Assembly: GCF_002866925.1 (NCBI RefSeq)
Contig: NZ_PKUQ01000047.1
Span: forward strand, 1-64,000
Direction: 5' to 3'
Source: Cohaesibacter celericrescens
GTDB taxonomy: Bacteria > Pseudomonadota > Alphaproteobacteria > Rhizobiales > Cohaesibacteraceae
Length of the DNA stretch: 64,000 nt
Below the pieces are notes generated by a model that was not told the DNA's origin, did not search any database, and was given only the letters and a program-made list of their open reading frames with translations. Both the position numbers and the translations under genes were made by a program. Every line of letters starts with the position of its first letter. Positions within the stretch are counted from its first letter, which is position 1. Positions 19,626 through 28,444 of this stretch are shown in pieces.

Positions 19626-20234
19626 TCAGAACGGGTTCCATGTCGGTTTTCGGGTGAATTTTAAATAGCCCATGTTGACCCCCAGCCGAGCACCGATACC
19701 CGAACGGATAGGCACGATGTAATATTGTTGATCTGCGGAAAGGACCGTCAAACCAAAGCCCCCTACCAAATAGGCCGATCCATTGATGCCGCCCCAACGA
19801 CGGAAAAGGTAATCAACGCTGGGAAGCTTATAGACAAGCATCATTGTGCGGTTGCCATCACCACCAAAATCCCAACCAATTGAGGGGCCTTGCCAAAAGA
19901 CTTTGTGAACACCCATGTTTTTGGTGTTGAGTTGGCCTTCTCCGTAGCGACCACCAACAACAATTGCGCCGCTGCCTTCTTCACCGAGGATGTAACCATT
20001 TGGCAATCCGTATTTAGAAACAGCTCTTTCAACGAGCGAAGCGAGGCCACCGGTTACGGACCCAAAAAAACTGTGTCCTGCGGCAACAATTTCTTGAACT
20101 GTATAATGATTGTCATCGCTAGCGTTTTGCGCGCGCGTTACGGCGGGGGACAAGAATGCACCAATGGTCAGTGCGATTAGGAAGAGCCCATTGCGGTAGA
20201 AGCGCGATATATGCGGCTTGCTCAATTTTGTCAT
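19626..20234 (-). CDS. eipA: Envelope integrity protein EipA (DUF1134)
   Basis: Periplasmic protein of the DUF1134 family, whose Brucella member EipA is needed for envelope integrity and is tied to the CtrA/CcrM cell-cycle circuit. The 202 residues begin with a signal peptide (cleavage near AVTRAQ), then the YTVQEIVAAGHSFFGSVTGG segment and the glycine-rich core GEEGSGAIVVGGRYGEG and GPSIGWDFGGDGNRT that define the family. AGGA is nine bases before the ATG. A CtrA-like site lies about 120 bp upstream (20354-20368). Divergent from a YHS-domain gene. The identification by family is firm; the role in this organism is inferred. Confidence 0.88.
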   Translation of the reverse strand: MTKLSKPHISRFYRNGLFLIALTIGAFLSPAVTRAQNASDDNHYTVQEIVAAGHSFFGSVTGGLASLVERAVSKYGLPNGYILGEEGSGAIVVGGRYGEGQLNTKNMGVHKVFWQGPSIGWDFGGDGNRTMMLVYKLPSVDYLFRRWGGINGSAYLVGGFGLTVLSADQQYYIVPIRSGIGARLGVNMGYLKFTRKPTWNPF

Positions 20235-20353
20235 CGCTTTTCATCCTGTTTGAAACGGTCAGAGCGCTCACAGAGCGGTCGTTCTGTTTCGTCTATCGCT
20301 GGTGGTTGCCAATCAACATGCCCAGAATGTAGTTGGGCGTCTCATTGGCAATA

Positions 20354-20368
20354 TTAAATTTACCATAA
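20354..20368. promoter_or_regulatory. Candidate CtrA box upstream of eipA
   Basis: TTAA-N7-ATAA, seven of eight matches to the CtrA consensus TTAA-N7-TTAA (spacer ATTTACC). It is located between eipA and the divergent YHS-domain gene. Confidence 0.4.
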
Positions 20369-20371
20369 GAG

Positions 20372-21031
20372 ATGGATGTGGCATTTTTCTTAACATCTGA
20401 TTATGCAAACGAGAATAGGTTGGATTGTGATGAAAAAATGGTCGCTCCGGACATTGTTTGGTTGTGGAGTGTCAGTGATCCAGTTGGGACGGGGCGCTGC
20501 TCCGATATTGATTTGTATGGTTTAGGCAAGACTTGGCAATTGCGGCTGAGGCCCATTTGGGCTGCTTTCCGGCTCTTTTTCGTAACTTTTTTATTAATTT
20601 TTAGCGTCTATCCGATGGCGACCATGGCGTCGGGCCAGTCTCGTCGTGTGGTGGTGGACACCAATTCTGGTTATGCTTTGTTTGGCTATGATCCTGTTGC
20701 CTATTTTACAAGGCATGTTGCCGTGCCGGGCTTGCGGGAGAATGAATTCGTTTGGCAAGGGGTGAGCTGGATTTTTGCTTCAAAGGCCAATCGCGCTGTT
20801 TTTATGGATGATCCCGAGATTTATGCACCGCAATATGGTGGGCATGGGGCTTTGGCGATGGCTCGGGGATATCCTGCTGACTGCAATCCCAATGTATGGG
20901 CGATTTACGGCGACCGGCTATTCCTATTCTATTCTTATACTGCTCGTGCCGCATGGGCGGAGGCCGTTGATCTTCACGTTGAACGGGCCGACAAATATTG
21001 GGTCGAAGTAGAAGGCACGCTTTCCAGGTAG
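20372..21031 (+). CDS. YHS-domain exported protein
   Basis: The YHS domain covers about residues 95-215: GYDPVAYFT, FVWQGVSWIFASKANRAVF, DPEIYAPQYGGHGALAMARG and NPNVWAIYGDRLFLFYS are typical of alphaproteobacterial YHS-domain proteins. A hydrophobic stretch (AAFRLFFVTFLLIFSVYP) before it looks like a signal peptide or anchor. The real start is uncertain. The ATG used here leaves about 60 odd residues before the hydrophobic stretch, while an in-frame TTG at 20540 with AGGCAAG upstream would place the signal peptide at the N-terminus. The usual metal-binding cysteine of YHS domains is absent. Function unknown; relatives are periplasmic. Confidence 0.7.
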   Translation: MDVAFFLTSDYANENRLDCDEKMVAPDIVWLWSVSDPVGTGRCSDIDLYGLGKTWQLRLRPIWAAFRLFFVTFLLIFSVYPMATMASGQSRRVVVDTNSGYALFGYDPVAYFTRHVAVPGLRENEFVWQGVSWIFASKANRAVFMDDPEIYAPQYGGHGALAMARGYPADCNPNVWAIYGDRLFLFYSYTARAAWAEAVDLHVERADKYWVEVEGTLSR

Positions 21032-21353
21032 ATATTTGGCTTGTCGATTCAAACTAGATTGAATGCGGTTTTGCCGATCAAGAGCTTTTTTGCAGGTTCG
21101 TTTGGCCTTAATTGGCTTTGGTGCGGTCTTTTCTGTCTTTCATCTTGATGAAACTAGCCTCTTGTTGCTTATCTGGACTTGGCACAAGGGTGCCTTAGAG
21201 GTAATCCTCAAATTATATATGACGCTGTATGATTCGCGCTGGGTGCGGATGTCTGCATCGATTTGGAATTCTTTGTGATCAGTGTGCACTCGTAAGGGGG
21301 GGCGACTGACACTGAAGTGATTCTAACGTGGTGCCAAAGCTTTCGAGGATGCA
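21032..21353. other. Intergenic region before chpT with three GANTC sites
   Basis: This 322-bp stretch has no convincing gene; a 71-codon frame at 21063-21278 lacks a ribosome site and known motifs. It contains GATTC at 21046, 21231 and 21319, that is three CcrM-type GANTC sites where about one is expected by chance, and is likely to hold the chpT promoter. Confidence 0.5.
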
Positions 21354-22046
21354 ATGACTGGTATCGATACTCTTTCTTCTATGGATTTGGCCGCTCTTTT
21401 GTGTAGCCGTGTTTGTCACGACATCATTAGCCCTGTTGGTGCGATCACCAATGGTCTTGAAGTGATCGAAGAAGACAATGGCGAAGAGATGCGCGCGTTT
21501 GCGATGGAATTGATCACCAAAAGCGCCAGAACGGCATCGGCCAAACTACAGTTTGCACGGTTGGCATTTGGTGCCGCGGGCTCTGCTGGTGCTGAGATTG
21601 ATACAGGCGATGCGGAAAGTGTTGCACGCAACTTTATGGCTGGCGAGAAAGCTGAACTTGAATGGGAAGGCACACGGGTTCTTATGCCAAAGAATCTTGT
21701 AAAACTGCTTCTCAACTTGGTTCTTATCGGTGGGTCGACAATTCCCAGAGGTGGTACCATCAAGGTGTCCTTGGCTGGGGATGCACGGTATCCTACATTC
21801 ACGTTGGTATGTGAGGGTAAAAATGCTCGTATTCCTGCCAGCCTGGATCGGTTGTTGCGTGGCAGACCTGCAGATGACCACGGCATTGATGCGCATGCCA
21901 TTCAACCCTATTATACTGGACTATTGGCACGGGAATCAAAAACCGACCTTTCATTTGATTGGGTTGATGACACTATTACCATCATAGCCAAGCCGGTACA
22001 TATTCCAGCTGCGGAAGACATGATTGGTGTTGCCCAACCTTCCTGA
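21354..22046 (+). CDS. chpT: Histidine phosphotransferase ChpT
   Basis: Relay protein carrying phosphate from the hybrid kinase CckA to CtrA and CpdR. The 230 residues show the ChpT pattern: LAALLCSRVCHDIISPVGAI with phospho-histidine 22, an alpha-helical dimerisation hairpin to about residue 75, then a degenerate ATPase-like domain that does not bind ATP (LVKLLLNLVLIGGSTIPRGG). The length is close to other alphaproteobacterial ChpT. The ATG follows CGAGGATGCA. It sits immediately before the chemotaxis operon and about 7 kb from its target ctrA. GANTC sites upstream suggest cell-cycle timing. Confidence 0.9.
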   Translation: MTGIDTLSSMDLAALLCSRVCHDIISPVGAITNGLEVIEEDNGEEMRAFAMELITKSARTASAKLQFARLAFGAAGSAGAEIDTGDAESVARNFMAGEKAELEWEGTRVLMPKNLVKLLLNLVLIGGSTIPRGGTIKVSLAGDARYPTFTLVCEGKNARIPASLDRLLRGRPADDHGIDAHAIQPYYTGLLARESKTDLSFDWVDDTITIIAKPVHIPAAEDMIGVAQPS

Positions 22047-22098
22047 GACACTTCAATAATCGCAGCTTCATTCGAAAATGGCTGCTTTATTTGAATTT

Positions 22099-22148
22099 CT
22101 GGTATTTCAGGCCTAGTTTCCGTCGAAACAGGCCTGAAAGAACGCCAG
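22099..22148. repeat. Long intergenic hairpin between chpT and cheA
   Basis: TTTCAGGCCT, a bulged A and GTTTC pair with GAAAC and AGGCCTGAAA around a CGTC loop, giving 15 pairs. An outer CTGG/CCAG closes it after an internal loop. No T-run follows on either strand, so it is not a standard terminator. A weaker hairpin with a T-rich tail just before it (22068-22090) may end the chpT transcript. Confidence 0.6.
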
Positions 22149-22282
22149 TTAGGTAGTTATTGCTCGCTAACTTTTGATTTATGCAAATTGTTTCAGCTTA
22201 AATTAACGGTTTGGCCCGAAACTCAGACGGAATAGCTGTCTTTTTTAAAGACTGGTTTCCGTTAAGAATCAGGGTTTTGGCC

Positions 22283-25087
22283 ATGGATGATCTGTTACGC
22301 GAATTTATCGAGGAAACAAACGAAAGTCTCGACGTCGTTGATGTTGAGCTAGTAAAGTTTGAGCAAGAACCCAACAATGCTCAGATTCTCGATAATATTT
22401 TTCGATTGGTACATACGATTAAAGGGACCTGTGGTTTCTTGGGGTTACCAAGGCTCGAGGCCTTGGCGCATGCCGCCGAAACTCTAATGGGAAAATTCAG
22501 AGATGGTGCGTCGGTGACTGGCGAATCTGTCTCCATTATCTTGTTGTCGTTGGATCGCATTAAAGAAATCATGAGCGAGCTAGAGGCCAATGAGACGGAA
22601 CCCGAAGGCCTCGACGAAGACTTGATTGATCAATTGGATCGATTGTCTGGAATTGGCAAATATGCTGGTCTGGATGCAGTGCCGGCGGTTGATGCAGTCG
22701 CGGAGCCTGCCGAAGAAGAGATTGAGGTCGCCGAAGCCAGCGCGCCTGCTGGAAGTGAGAGTGGCAGCGAAGTATACCAAGTCATTGAACGTGAGCTTAA
22801 AGCGGGTGAAGTCTCGCTGGATGATTTGGAACGCGCCTTTCGCGATGCAGAGGGACCAGAAGATTTTGATATTGCTCAGAGCGCTAAAGAAGCTGCCGAG
22901 CAAGCCGTTGCCGATGCCGCTGCCCAAAAACGTGCTGGCAAGGTGCCCGCCACCAAGGTGGTCGCGAAGACTGAAGTGAAGAAAAAAGAGGAGCCTAAGG
23001 CGGCTTCCGACAAAGAAACCAAATCAGTTGCTAATCAGTCCATTCGTGTGAATGTCGAGACGCTTGAGCATCTGATGACCATGGTTTCCGAACTGGTGTT
23101 GACGCGCAATCAGTTGCTTGAAATTGTTCGTCGTCACGAAGATTCCGAATTCAAGGTGCCTTTACAACGCCTATCCAACGTTACGGTGGAATTGCAAGAG
23201 GGCGTCATGAAGACGCGGATGCAGCCGGTTGGTAACGCTTGGCAGAAGCTGCCGCGGGTGGTGCGTGACCTTGCCAACGATCTCAATAAAGACATTGATC
23301 TTGTGATGATCGGTCAGGACACAGAGCTTGATCGTCAGGTTCTGGAGCTTATTAAAGATCCGCTAACCCACATGGTCCGCAACTCGGCTGACCATGGTTT
23401 GGAAATGGGTGACGAGCGTGTTGCGATGGGTAAGCCTGCCAAAGGCACAATTACCCTTTCGGCCTATCACGAAGGCGGTCATATCATCATCGATATTGAA
23501 GATGATGGACGTGGCATCAATACCGAAAGAGTCAAAGACAAAATTCTCAAAAATGAGCTGGCTACTGAAGCTGAAATTGAGAAAATGTCTGAGCAGCAGA
23601 TCAACAAATTCATTTTTGCTGCTGGTTTCTCTACAGCCGAAAAAGTGACCAATGTTTCTGGTCGCGGCGTTGGTATGGATGTTGTCCGCAACAATATCGA
23701 GGTAATTGGTGGTTCTGTCGATTTGAAATCGACTCCTGGTAAGGGCTCTATTTTCTCTATCAAGATTCCGCTTACTCTGGCGATTGTTTCATCTCTGTTG
23801 GTTGAGGCATCCGGTGATCGATTTGCCATTCCTCAGCTGTCTGTTGTCGAGCTGGTTCGGGTGCAGAATAACTCCGAACACAAGATCGAGCGTATCAAAG
23901 ATACACCGGTTCTGCGTCTGCGCAATAAGCTGCTGCCTCTGATCCACTTGAGCAATCTTCTGGGTATCGAAGGGCGCAATGATGAAGAGTTGAAACTGGA
24001 TGACAATGGTTTCATTGTTGTCATGCAGGTTGGACCTCAGACCTTTGGTGTTGTGGTTGACGCTGTCTTCCACACAGAGGAAATCGTGGTCAAGCCAATG
24101 GCTTCAATGTTGCGTAATTTGACGCTGTTCTCCGGTAATACCATCTTGGGTGACGGCTCTGTTATTATGATTCTCGATCCAAACGGTGTCGCCCAAGCCT
24201 TCGGTAGTCATGTTGGGACTGACGTTGAGTCCAATATTCAAAAAACCGAACAGGAAGCCCTGCCAGAAGAGAAAAATACAGTGTCGTTGTTGATTTTCCG
24301 CGCTGGATCGTCCGAACCCAAAGCCGTGCCTTTGTCTCTGGTTACGCGTTTGGAAGAATTCGCGATCGACAAGATCGAATTCTCCAACGGGCGGGACATG
24401 GTACAATATCGTGGTAGCCTGATGCCGCTCATTCAGGTCAATGACTTTGTACAACGTCGCACCGAAGGATCTCAACCAATGTTGGTATTCTCCGATACAG
24501 GCCGCTCAATGGGCTTGGTCGTGGATGAAATCGTCGACATTGTAGACGAGCAACTCAATATCGAAGTGTCTTCCGAGATTCCTGGCTTGCTGGGCACTGC
24601 CGTTATCAAAGGCAAGGCAACCGAAATTATTGACGTCGGGCACTATCTGCCTCAGGCGTTTGAAGATTGGTTCCATCGCAAGGAAATGGGCGACGAGGAT
24701 CGGTTGTCCAAAAAACTTCTGTTTGTTGATGACTCAAGCTTCTTCCGCAACATGCTCGGACCGGTATTGAAAGCGGCCGGGTACGACGTGACCATATGCT
24801 CTGGTGGAGCTGAAGCCCTTTCTGTCCTTGAGCGCGATCCAAGTTATGAAGTCGTCGTGTCCGACATCGAGATGCCAGAAATGAATGGTTTTGAACTTTG
24901 CGAGGCCATTCGTCGCCAGCCTGCAACGCGGGATATTCCGATCATCGCCTTGTCTTCATTGTGCACACCTGCAGCCATCGAACGCGGTCGTCGGGCAGGG
25001 TTTAACGACTATGTTGCCAAGTTTGATCGTCCTGGTTTGATTGCTTCGCTGAAAGAACAACATATTGAATTGGGAGTTGCAGCATGA
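22283..25087 (+). CDS. cheA: Hybrid chemotaxis kinase CheA with C-terminal receiver
   Basis: Kinase that passes chemoreceptor signals to CheY and CheB at the receptor array. Domains in the 934 residues: HPt (1-105, phospho-histidine 44 in RLVHTIKGTCGFLG), an Ala/Glu/Lys-rich linker, dimerisation helices (about 255-310), ATPase (about 325-495, HMVRNSADHG and DDGRG and GRGVGMDVV), a first CheW-like domain (about 505-640), a second CheW-like domain (about 665-790) and a receiver (about 810-934, aspartate 861 in VVVSDIEMPEMNG). No clear P2 CheY-binding domain is visible. I use the ATG at 22283 (MDDLLREFIEE); an upstream frame adds 24 unconserved residues. It overlaps cheW by ATGA. Confidence 0.93.
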   Translation: MDDLLREFIEETNESLDVVDVELVKFEQEPNNAQILDNIFRLVHTIKGTCGFLGLPRLEALAHAAETLMGKFRDGASVTGESVSIILLSLDRIKEIMSELEANETEPEGLDEDLIDQLDRLSGIGKYAGLDAVPAVDAVAEPAEEEIEVAEASAPAGSESGSEVYQVIERELKAGEVSLDDLERAFRDAEGPEDFDIAQSAKEAAEQAVADAAAQKRAGKVPATKVVAKTEVKKKEEPKAASDKETKSVANQSIRVNVETLEHLMTMVSELVLTRNQLLEIVRRHEDSEFKVPLQRLSNVTVELQEGVMKTRMQPVGNAWQKLPRVVRDLANDLNKDIDLVMIGQDTELDRQVLELIKDPLTHMVRNSADHGLEMGDERVAMGKPAKGTITLSAYHEGGHIIIDIEDDGRGINTERVKDKILKNELATEAEIEKMSEQQINKFIFAAGFSTAEKVTNVSGRGVGMDVVRNNIEVIGGSVDLKSTPGKGSIFSIKIPLTLAIVSSLLVEASGDRFAIPQLSVVELVRVQNNSEHKIERIKDTPVLRLRNKLLPLIHLSNLLGIEGRNDEELKLDDNGFIVVMQVGPQTFGVVVDAVFHTEEIVVKPMASMLRNLTLFSGNTILGDGSVIMILDPNGVAQAFGSHVGTDVESNIQKTEQEALPEEKNTVSLLIFRAGSSEPKAVPLSLVTRLEEFAIDKIEFSNGRDMVQYRGSLMPLIQVNDFVQRRTEGSQPMLVFSDTGRSMGLVVDEIVDIVDEQLNIEVSSEIPGLLGTAVIKGKATEIIDVGHYLPQAFEDWFHRKEMGDEDRLSKKLLFVDDSSFFRNMLGPVLKAAGYDVTICSGGAEALSVLERDPSYEVVVSDIEMPEMNGFELCEAIRRQPATRDIPIIALSSLCTPAAIERGRRAGFNDYVAKFDRPGLIASLKEQHIELGVAA

Positions 25088-25572
25088 GCAACCAATTTGT
25101 AAGCGAAATGGAAAAAGACAATCTGGATGAAACCATCCAGTATGTGACCATTTTTATTTCGGATCAGCTTTTCGGTTTGCCAATCAGTCGTGTACATGAC
25201 GTTTTCGTGCCTGAATCTGTCACTCGCGTGCCTATGTCGCAGGCCGAGATTGCCGGTGTACTGAATTTGCGTGGTCGGATCGTAACAGCCATCGACATGC
25301 GCAAACGGCTTGGCCTTGGTCCGCTCGAAACCGAAGGCAGCCTGATGGCGATCGGGATCGAGTTTAAAGAAGAGTCATACGGTTTGATTATCGATAGTGT
25401 AGGCGAAGTTCTGGATTTGTCAGAATCCAGCCGCCAAGCTGTACCTAGCAATTTGGATCCGCGCTGGGCCGATATTGCTGCAGGTGTCCACCGTCTTGAG
25501 AATAATTTGATGGTGATCCTCGATGTTGATCGTGTTCTTGGCGATATGGTAACCACGAATGTTGCGGCCTAA
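25084..25572 (+). CDS. cheW: Chemotaxis coupling protein CheW
   Basis: Adaptor that links CheA to methyl-accepting receptors. The 162 residues match a single CheW beta-barrel domain: FISDQLFGLPISRVHDVF, the VLNLRGRIVTAIDMRKRL receptor/kinase contact region and GLIIDSVGEVLDL. The first 18 residues are a short acidic lead. The start codon overlaps the cheA stop (ATGA), so translation is probably coupled. Normal length for the family. Confidence 0.94.
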   Translation: MSNQFVSEMEKDNLDETIQYVTIFISDQLFGLPISRVHDVFVPESVTRVPMSQAEIAGVLNLRGRIVTAIDMRKRLGLGPLETEGSLMAIGIEFKEESYGLIIDSVGEVLDLSESSRQAVPSNLDPRWADIAAGVHRLENNLMVILDVDRVLGDMVTTNVAA

Positions 25573-25604
25573 CGGCCTCAACATGGGGCCTTTGGAGTAG
25601 AAAA

Positions 25605-25970
25605 ATGAAGACTTGTCTGGTCGTTGATGATTCCAGTGTTATTCGCAAAGTGGCGCGTCGCATTCTAGAAGACCTTGAGTTTGAGATCACAGAGGCCAAA
25701 GACGGTCAGCAGGCTTTGGACAGTTGTGCTGTACAAATGCCAGATGCCGTCTTGCTTGATTGGAATATGCCTGTCATGGACGGCCTTGATTTCTTGGTTG
25801 AGTTACGAAAGTTGGATGGGGGATCCAACCCTAAGGTGATTTTTTGCACAACGGAAAATGATGTTGCGCATATTGCCAAAGCGATTCGTGCGGGGGCTAA
25901 CGAATACATCATGAAACCTTTTGATCGGGAAATTGTTGAAGCGAAGCTTCAAGAAGTTGGCCTGATTTAA
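25605..25970 (+). CDS. cheY: Chemotaxis response regulator CheY
   Basis: Single receiver domain (121 residues) that, once phosphorylated by CheA, binds the flagellar switch. Seen: the acidic pair in VVDDSS, phospho-acceptor aspartate 52 in VLLDWNMPVMDG, threonine in FCTTEND and lysine in YIMKPFD. GGAG lies eight bases before the ATG. It lies 32 bp after cheW and 30 bp before cheB, clearly within the operon. The window has no second cheY in this cluster, but a similar receiver occurs at 50796 in another context. Confidence 0.92.
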   Translation: MKTCLVVDDSSVIRKVARRILEDLEFEITEAKDGQQALDSCAVQMPDAVLLDWNMPVMDGLDFLVELRKLDGGSNPKVIFCTTENDVAHIAKAIRAGANEYIMKPFDREIVEAKLQEVGLI

Positions 25971-26000
25971 AGAATAGAGCCTTAGTAGTGAGTATGAGTG

Positions 26001-27254
26001 ATGGGTTTGATGTCCGCAAATGCGACGGTTTCGAGAGCCACTTCGAACCCGATAAAAGTGATGGTTGTCGATGATTCTGTCGTCATCCGAGGGCTGATTG
26101 GGCGATGGGTTAGCGAAGACCCTGCTCTTGTTTTGGCGGGATCCCACCGGAATGGTCGTTTGGCTGTTGAAGATGTAGCCAAATCCAGGCCTGATATCGT
26201 GGTTCTTGATATCGAGATGCCAGATATGGATGGTTTGACAGCCTTGCCACTGTTGTTGAAGGGATATCCAAGCACCAGAGTGATTATGGCATCAACACTG
26301 ACGCGCAGGAACGCAGAGATTAGTATGCGCGCCTTGTCGTTAGGTGCCACAGATTATGTGCCGAAACCCGAATCCAATAGCCAAATCACAACATCAAAAG
26401 ACTTTCGCACCGAGTTGATCAACAAGATCAAGGCCCTCGGTGGTATGCGAGACGTTGCAGCTTTGCATTTTCGTGCGTCGCGTCCTACTACGCCCCGCGC
26501 CACAGCTACTCATTCTAGTGCACGAGCGCCACAAAGTCGTACAGCGTTTACGACCGATGACACATCGCGTCCGAGAGGGGCTACGAATGTAACACCAGTT
26601 GCAGCCACGCAGGTAAAAGCGATTTCTGCTGCAGGAGGGGGAATTACCCTTCGCAAGCTCAGTTCTGCACGCCCTCGAGCGCTTTTGATCGGTAGCTCAA
26701 CCGGCGGGCCTCAGGCTTTGGAAAAACTGTTGCAAGAAATTGGTCCTCAAATGCGGTCTACGCCTATTTTGATTACCCAGCATATGCCAGCGACCTTTAC
26801 TGCTATTTTGGCAGATCATCTGGCGCGTGCGTCAGGAATGCCCGCAGCGGAAGCGCAGCATGGTGAGATTGTTCAAAATGGACATATCTATGTTGCGCCA
26901 GGTGGCAAGCATATGGAGTTGGTCAAGCAAGCGGGGCAGGCGGCAATCAAACTGACTGACGATGCGCCTGTTAATTTTTGCAAACCTGCCGTCGATCCAT
27001 TCTTTGAATCCGCTGCGAATGTGTATGGTGCAGCGGCTCTTGGCGTGATCCTTACCGGTATGGGGCATGATGGGACGGATGGGGCGCAATATATTGTTGA
27101 TGCGGGCGGAAGCATTATCGCGCAAGACGAAGCAACCAGTGTGGTTTGGGGAATGCCAGGGGCCGCGGCAAATGCCGGTGTTTGCTCTGCGGTCCTTCCT
27201 CTTAATCAAATCGGTTCAAAAGTGATGCGCATATTTAGAGGGGAACGAGCATGA
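26001..27254 (+). CDS. cheB: Chemotaxis methylesterase CheB
   Basis: Phospho-activated enzyme that removes methyl groups from, and deamidates, chemoreceptors for adaptation. The receiver domain is N-terminal (VMVVDDSVVIRG, then the aspartate in VVLDIEMPDMDG). It is followed by a long alanine/serine/threonine-rich linker (about residues 155-220) and the catalytic domain with the Ser-His-Asp set in IGSSTGGPQAL, ITQHMPATF and GMGHDGTDG. Start choice is uncertain: GTG 25998, ATG 26001 and ATG 26010 are all in frame and close together. It overlaps cheR by four bases. Confidence 0.93.
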   Translation: MGLMSANATVSRATSNPIKVMVVDDSVVIRGLIGRWVSEDPALVLAGSHRNGRLAVEDVAKSRPDIVVLDIEMPDMDGLTALPLLLKGYPSTRVIMASTLTRRNAEISMRALSLGATDYVPKPESNSQITTSKDFRTELINKIKALGGMRDVAALHFRASRPTTPRATATHSSARAPQSRTAFTTDDTSRPRGATNVTPVAATQVKAISAAGGGITLRKLSSARPRALLIGSSTGGPQALEKLLQEIGPQMRSTPILITQHMPATFTAILADHLARASGMPAAEAQHGEIVQNGHIYVAPGGKHMELVKQAGQAAIKLTDDAPVNFCKPAVDPFFESAANVYGAAALGVILTGMGHDGTDGAQYIVDAGGSIIAQDEATSVVWGMPGAAANAGVCSAVLPLNQIGSKVMRIFRGERA

Positions 27255-28198
27255 CGCCACAAGATTATTCCTTTTTGCAGGGGTTCTTGAAAGAAAAGTC
27301 AGGTCTGGTTCTTTCCAACGACAAGCAGTATCTGATTGAAAGCCGTCTGATGCCGATTGCCCGTCAAGCGGGGTTGGAGACAATTTCAGATTTAATCGGC
27401 AAATTGCGCAGCTTCGGAGAACGTAAACTGCAAATTGCGGTGGTTGAAGCAATGACCACCAATGAGTCGTTTTTCTTTCGCGACAAAACGCCATTTGATC
27501 ATTTCGTTGACACCATTATTCCGCATCTGGTTCAAAAACGCCAACGTGGGCGCGTGCGAATTTGGTGTGCTGCAGCCTCCACAGGGCAGGAGCCCTATTC
27601 TTTGGCAATGTGTTTGAAAGAAAATGCAGCCAAACTGGGCGGTTTGAGTTTTGAGATTATTGGAACAGATATTTCGCAAGACGTACTGGAAAAAGCCAAA
27701 GCCGGATTTTACAGCCAGTTTGAAGTGCAACGAGGTCTGCCTGTACAGTTGTTGTTGAAATATTTCACGCAGCATGGCGAAATGTGGCAAATCGCTCCAG
27801 ACATTCGCTCGATGGTGACTTACAAGCCTTTCAATCTTCTCGATAGCTTTGCGTCTATGGGGCAATTTGATGTCATCTTTTGTCGCAATGTTCTGATTTA
27901 TTTCGATCAGGCGACAAAGTCGGATATTATGCAGCGGTTGGCCAAGCAGATGCCGGATGATGGACATCTGCTTCTCGGGGCTGCTGAAACTGTGGTCGGA
28001 CTAACCACTTCATTCCAATCGGTCGCGGGCAAACGAGGTTTGTATGCCAAGACCAGAGCGAATGCTGATGGAGCGGTTGGTTCTTTGCAGAAACGCGAAG
28101 CGTCGACTGGTGGTTTTGCATCTCGCACACCATCGACGACAACAGATAAACCGGCATTGTCACCGCGATTTTCATCCATTCCGGGTGGTCGGCGGTAG
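27251..28198 (+). CDS. cheR: Chemotaxis methyltransferase CheR
   Basis: S-adenosylmethionine-dependent enzyme that methylates receptor glutamates, opposing CheB. The N-terminal helical domain is followed by the SAM-binding core (IWCAAASTGQEPYSLA, EIIGTDISQDVL, FDVIFCRNVLIYFD). The 315 residues include a C-terminal basic, serine/threonine-rich tail of about 45 residues beyond the catalytic domain. The ATG overlaps the cheB stop. It is the last chemotaxis gene; no cheD or receptor gene follows, and a bidirectional terminator lies 120 bp downstream. Confidence 0.94.
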   Translation: MTPQDYSFLQGFLKEKSGLVLSNDKQYLIESRLMPIARQAGLETISDLIGKLRSFGERKLQIAVVEAMTTNESFFFRDKTPFDHFVDTIIPHLVQKRQRGRVRIWCAAASTGQEPYSLAMCLKENAAKLGGLSFEIIGTDISQDVLEKAKAGFYSQFEVQRGLPVQLLLKYFTQHGEMWQIAPDIRSMVTYKPFNLLDSFASMGQFDVIFCRNVLIYFDQATKSDIMQRLAKQMPDDGHLLLGAAETVVGLTTSFQSVAGKRGLYAKTRANADGAVGSLQKREASTGGFASRTPSTTTDKPALSPRFSSIPGGRR

Positions 28199-28320
28199 GC
28201 TACATTTCGTTGTTTCTTGAAAGCCGCGTCGGCTTGTTCGATGCGGTTTTTATTTGATTAACTTTTGTTTTGTTCTCGGCGGGAACATGCAAATGCGACT
28301 TTTTAATCGCTGCCGAACAT

Positions 28321-28351
28321 AAAAAAAGCCACCCCTCGAGGGTGGCCTTTT
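28321..28351. terminator. Bidirectional terminator between cheR and ctrA
   Basis: GCCACCC and GGGTGGC form a seven-pair stem around CTCGA, with seven A before and CTTTT after, so it can work for both the plus-strand che operon and minus-strand ctrA. Confidence 0.85.
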
Positions 28352-28444
28352 GAATATTGGGATCGGAATGCCTTGTCCACATAACGCGTGGGTAGGGATT
28401 TGGTAGCCCGCCACGCTGTTAGACCATCGCGTATGATGATCGGG

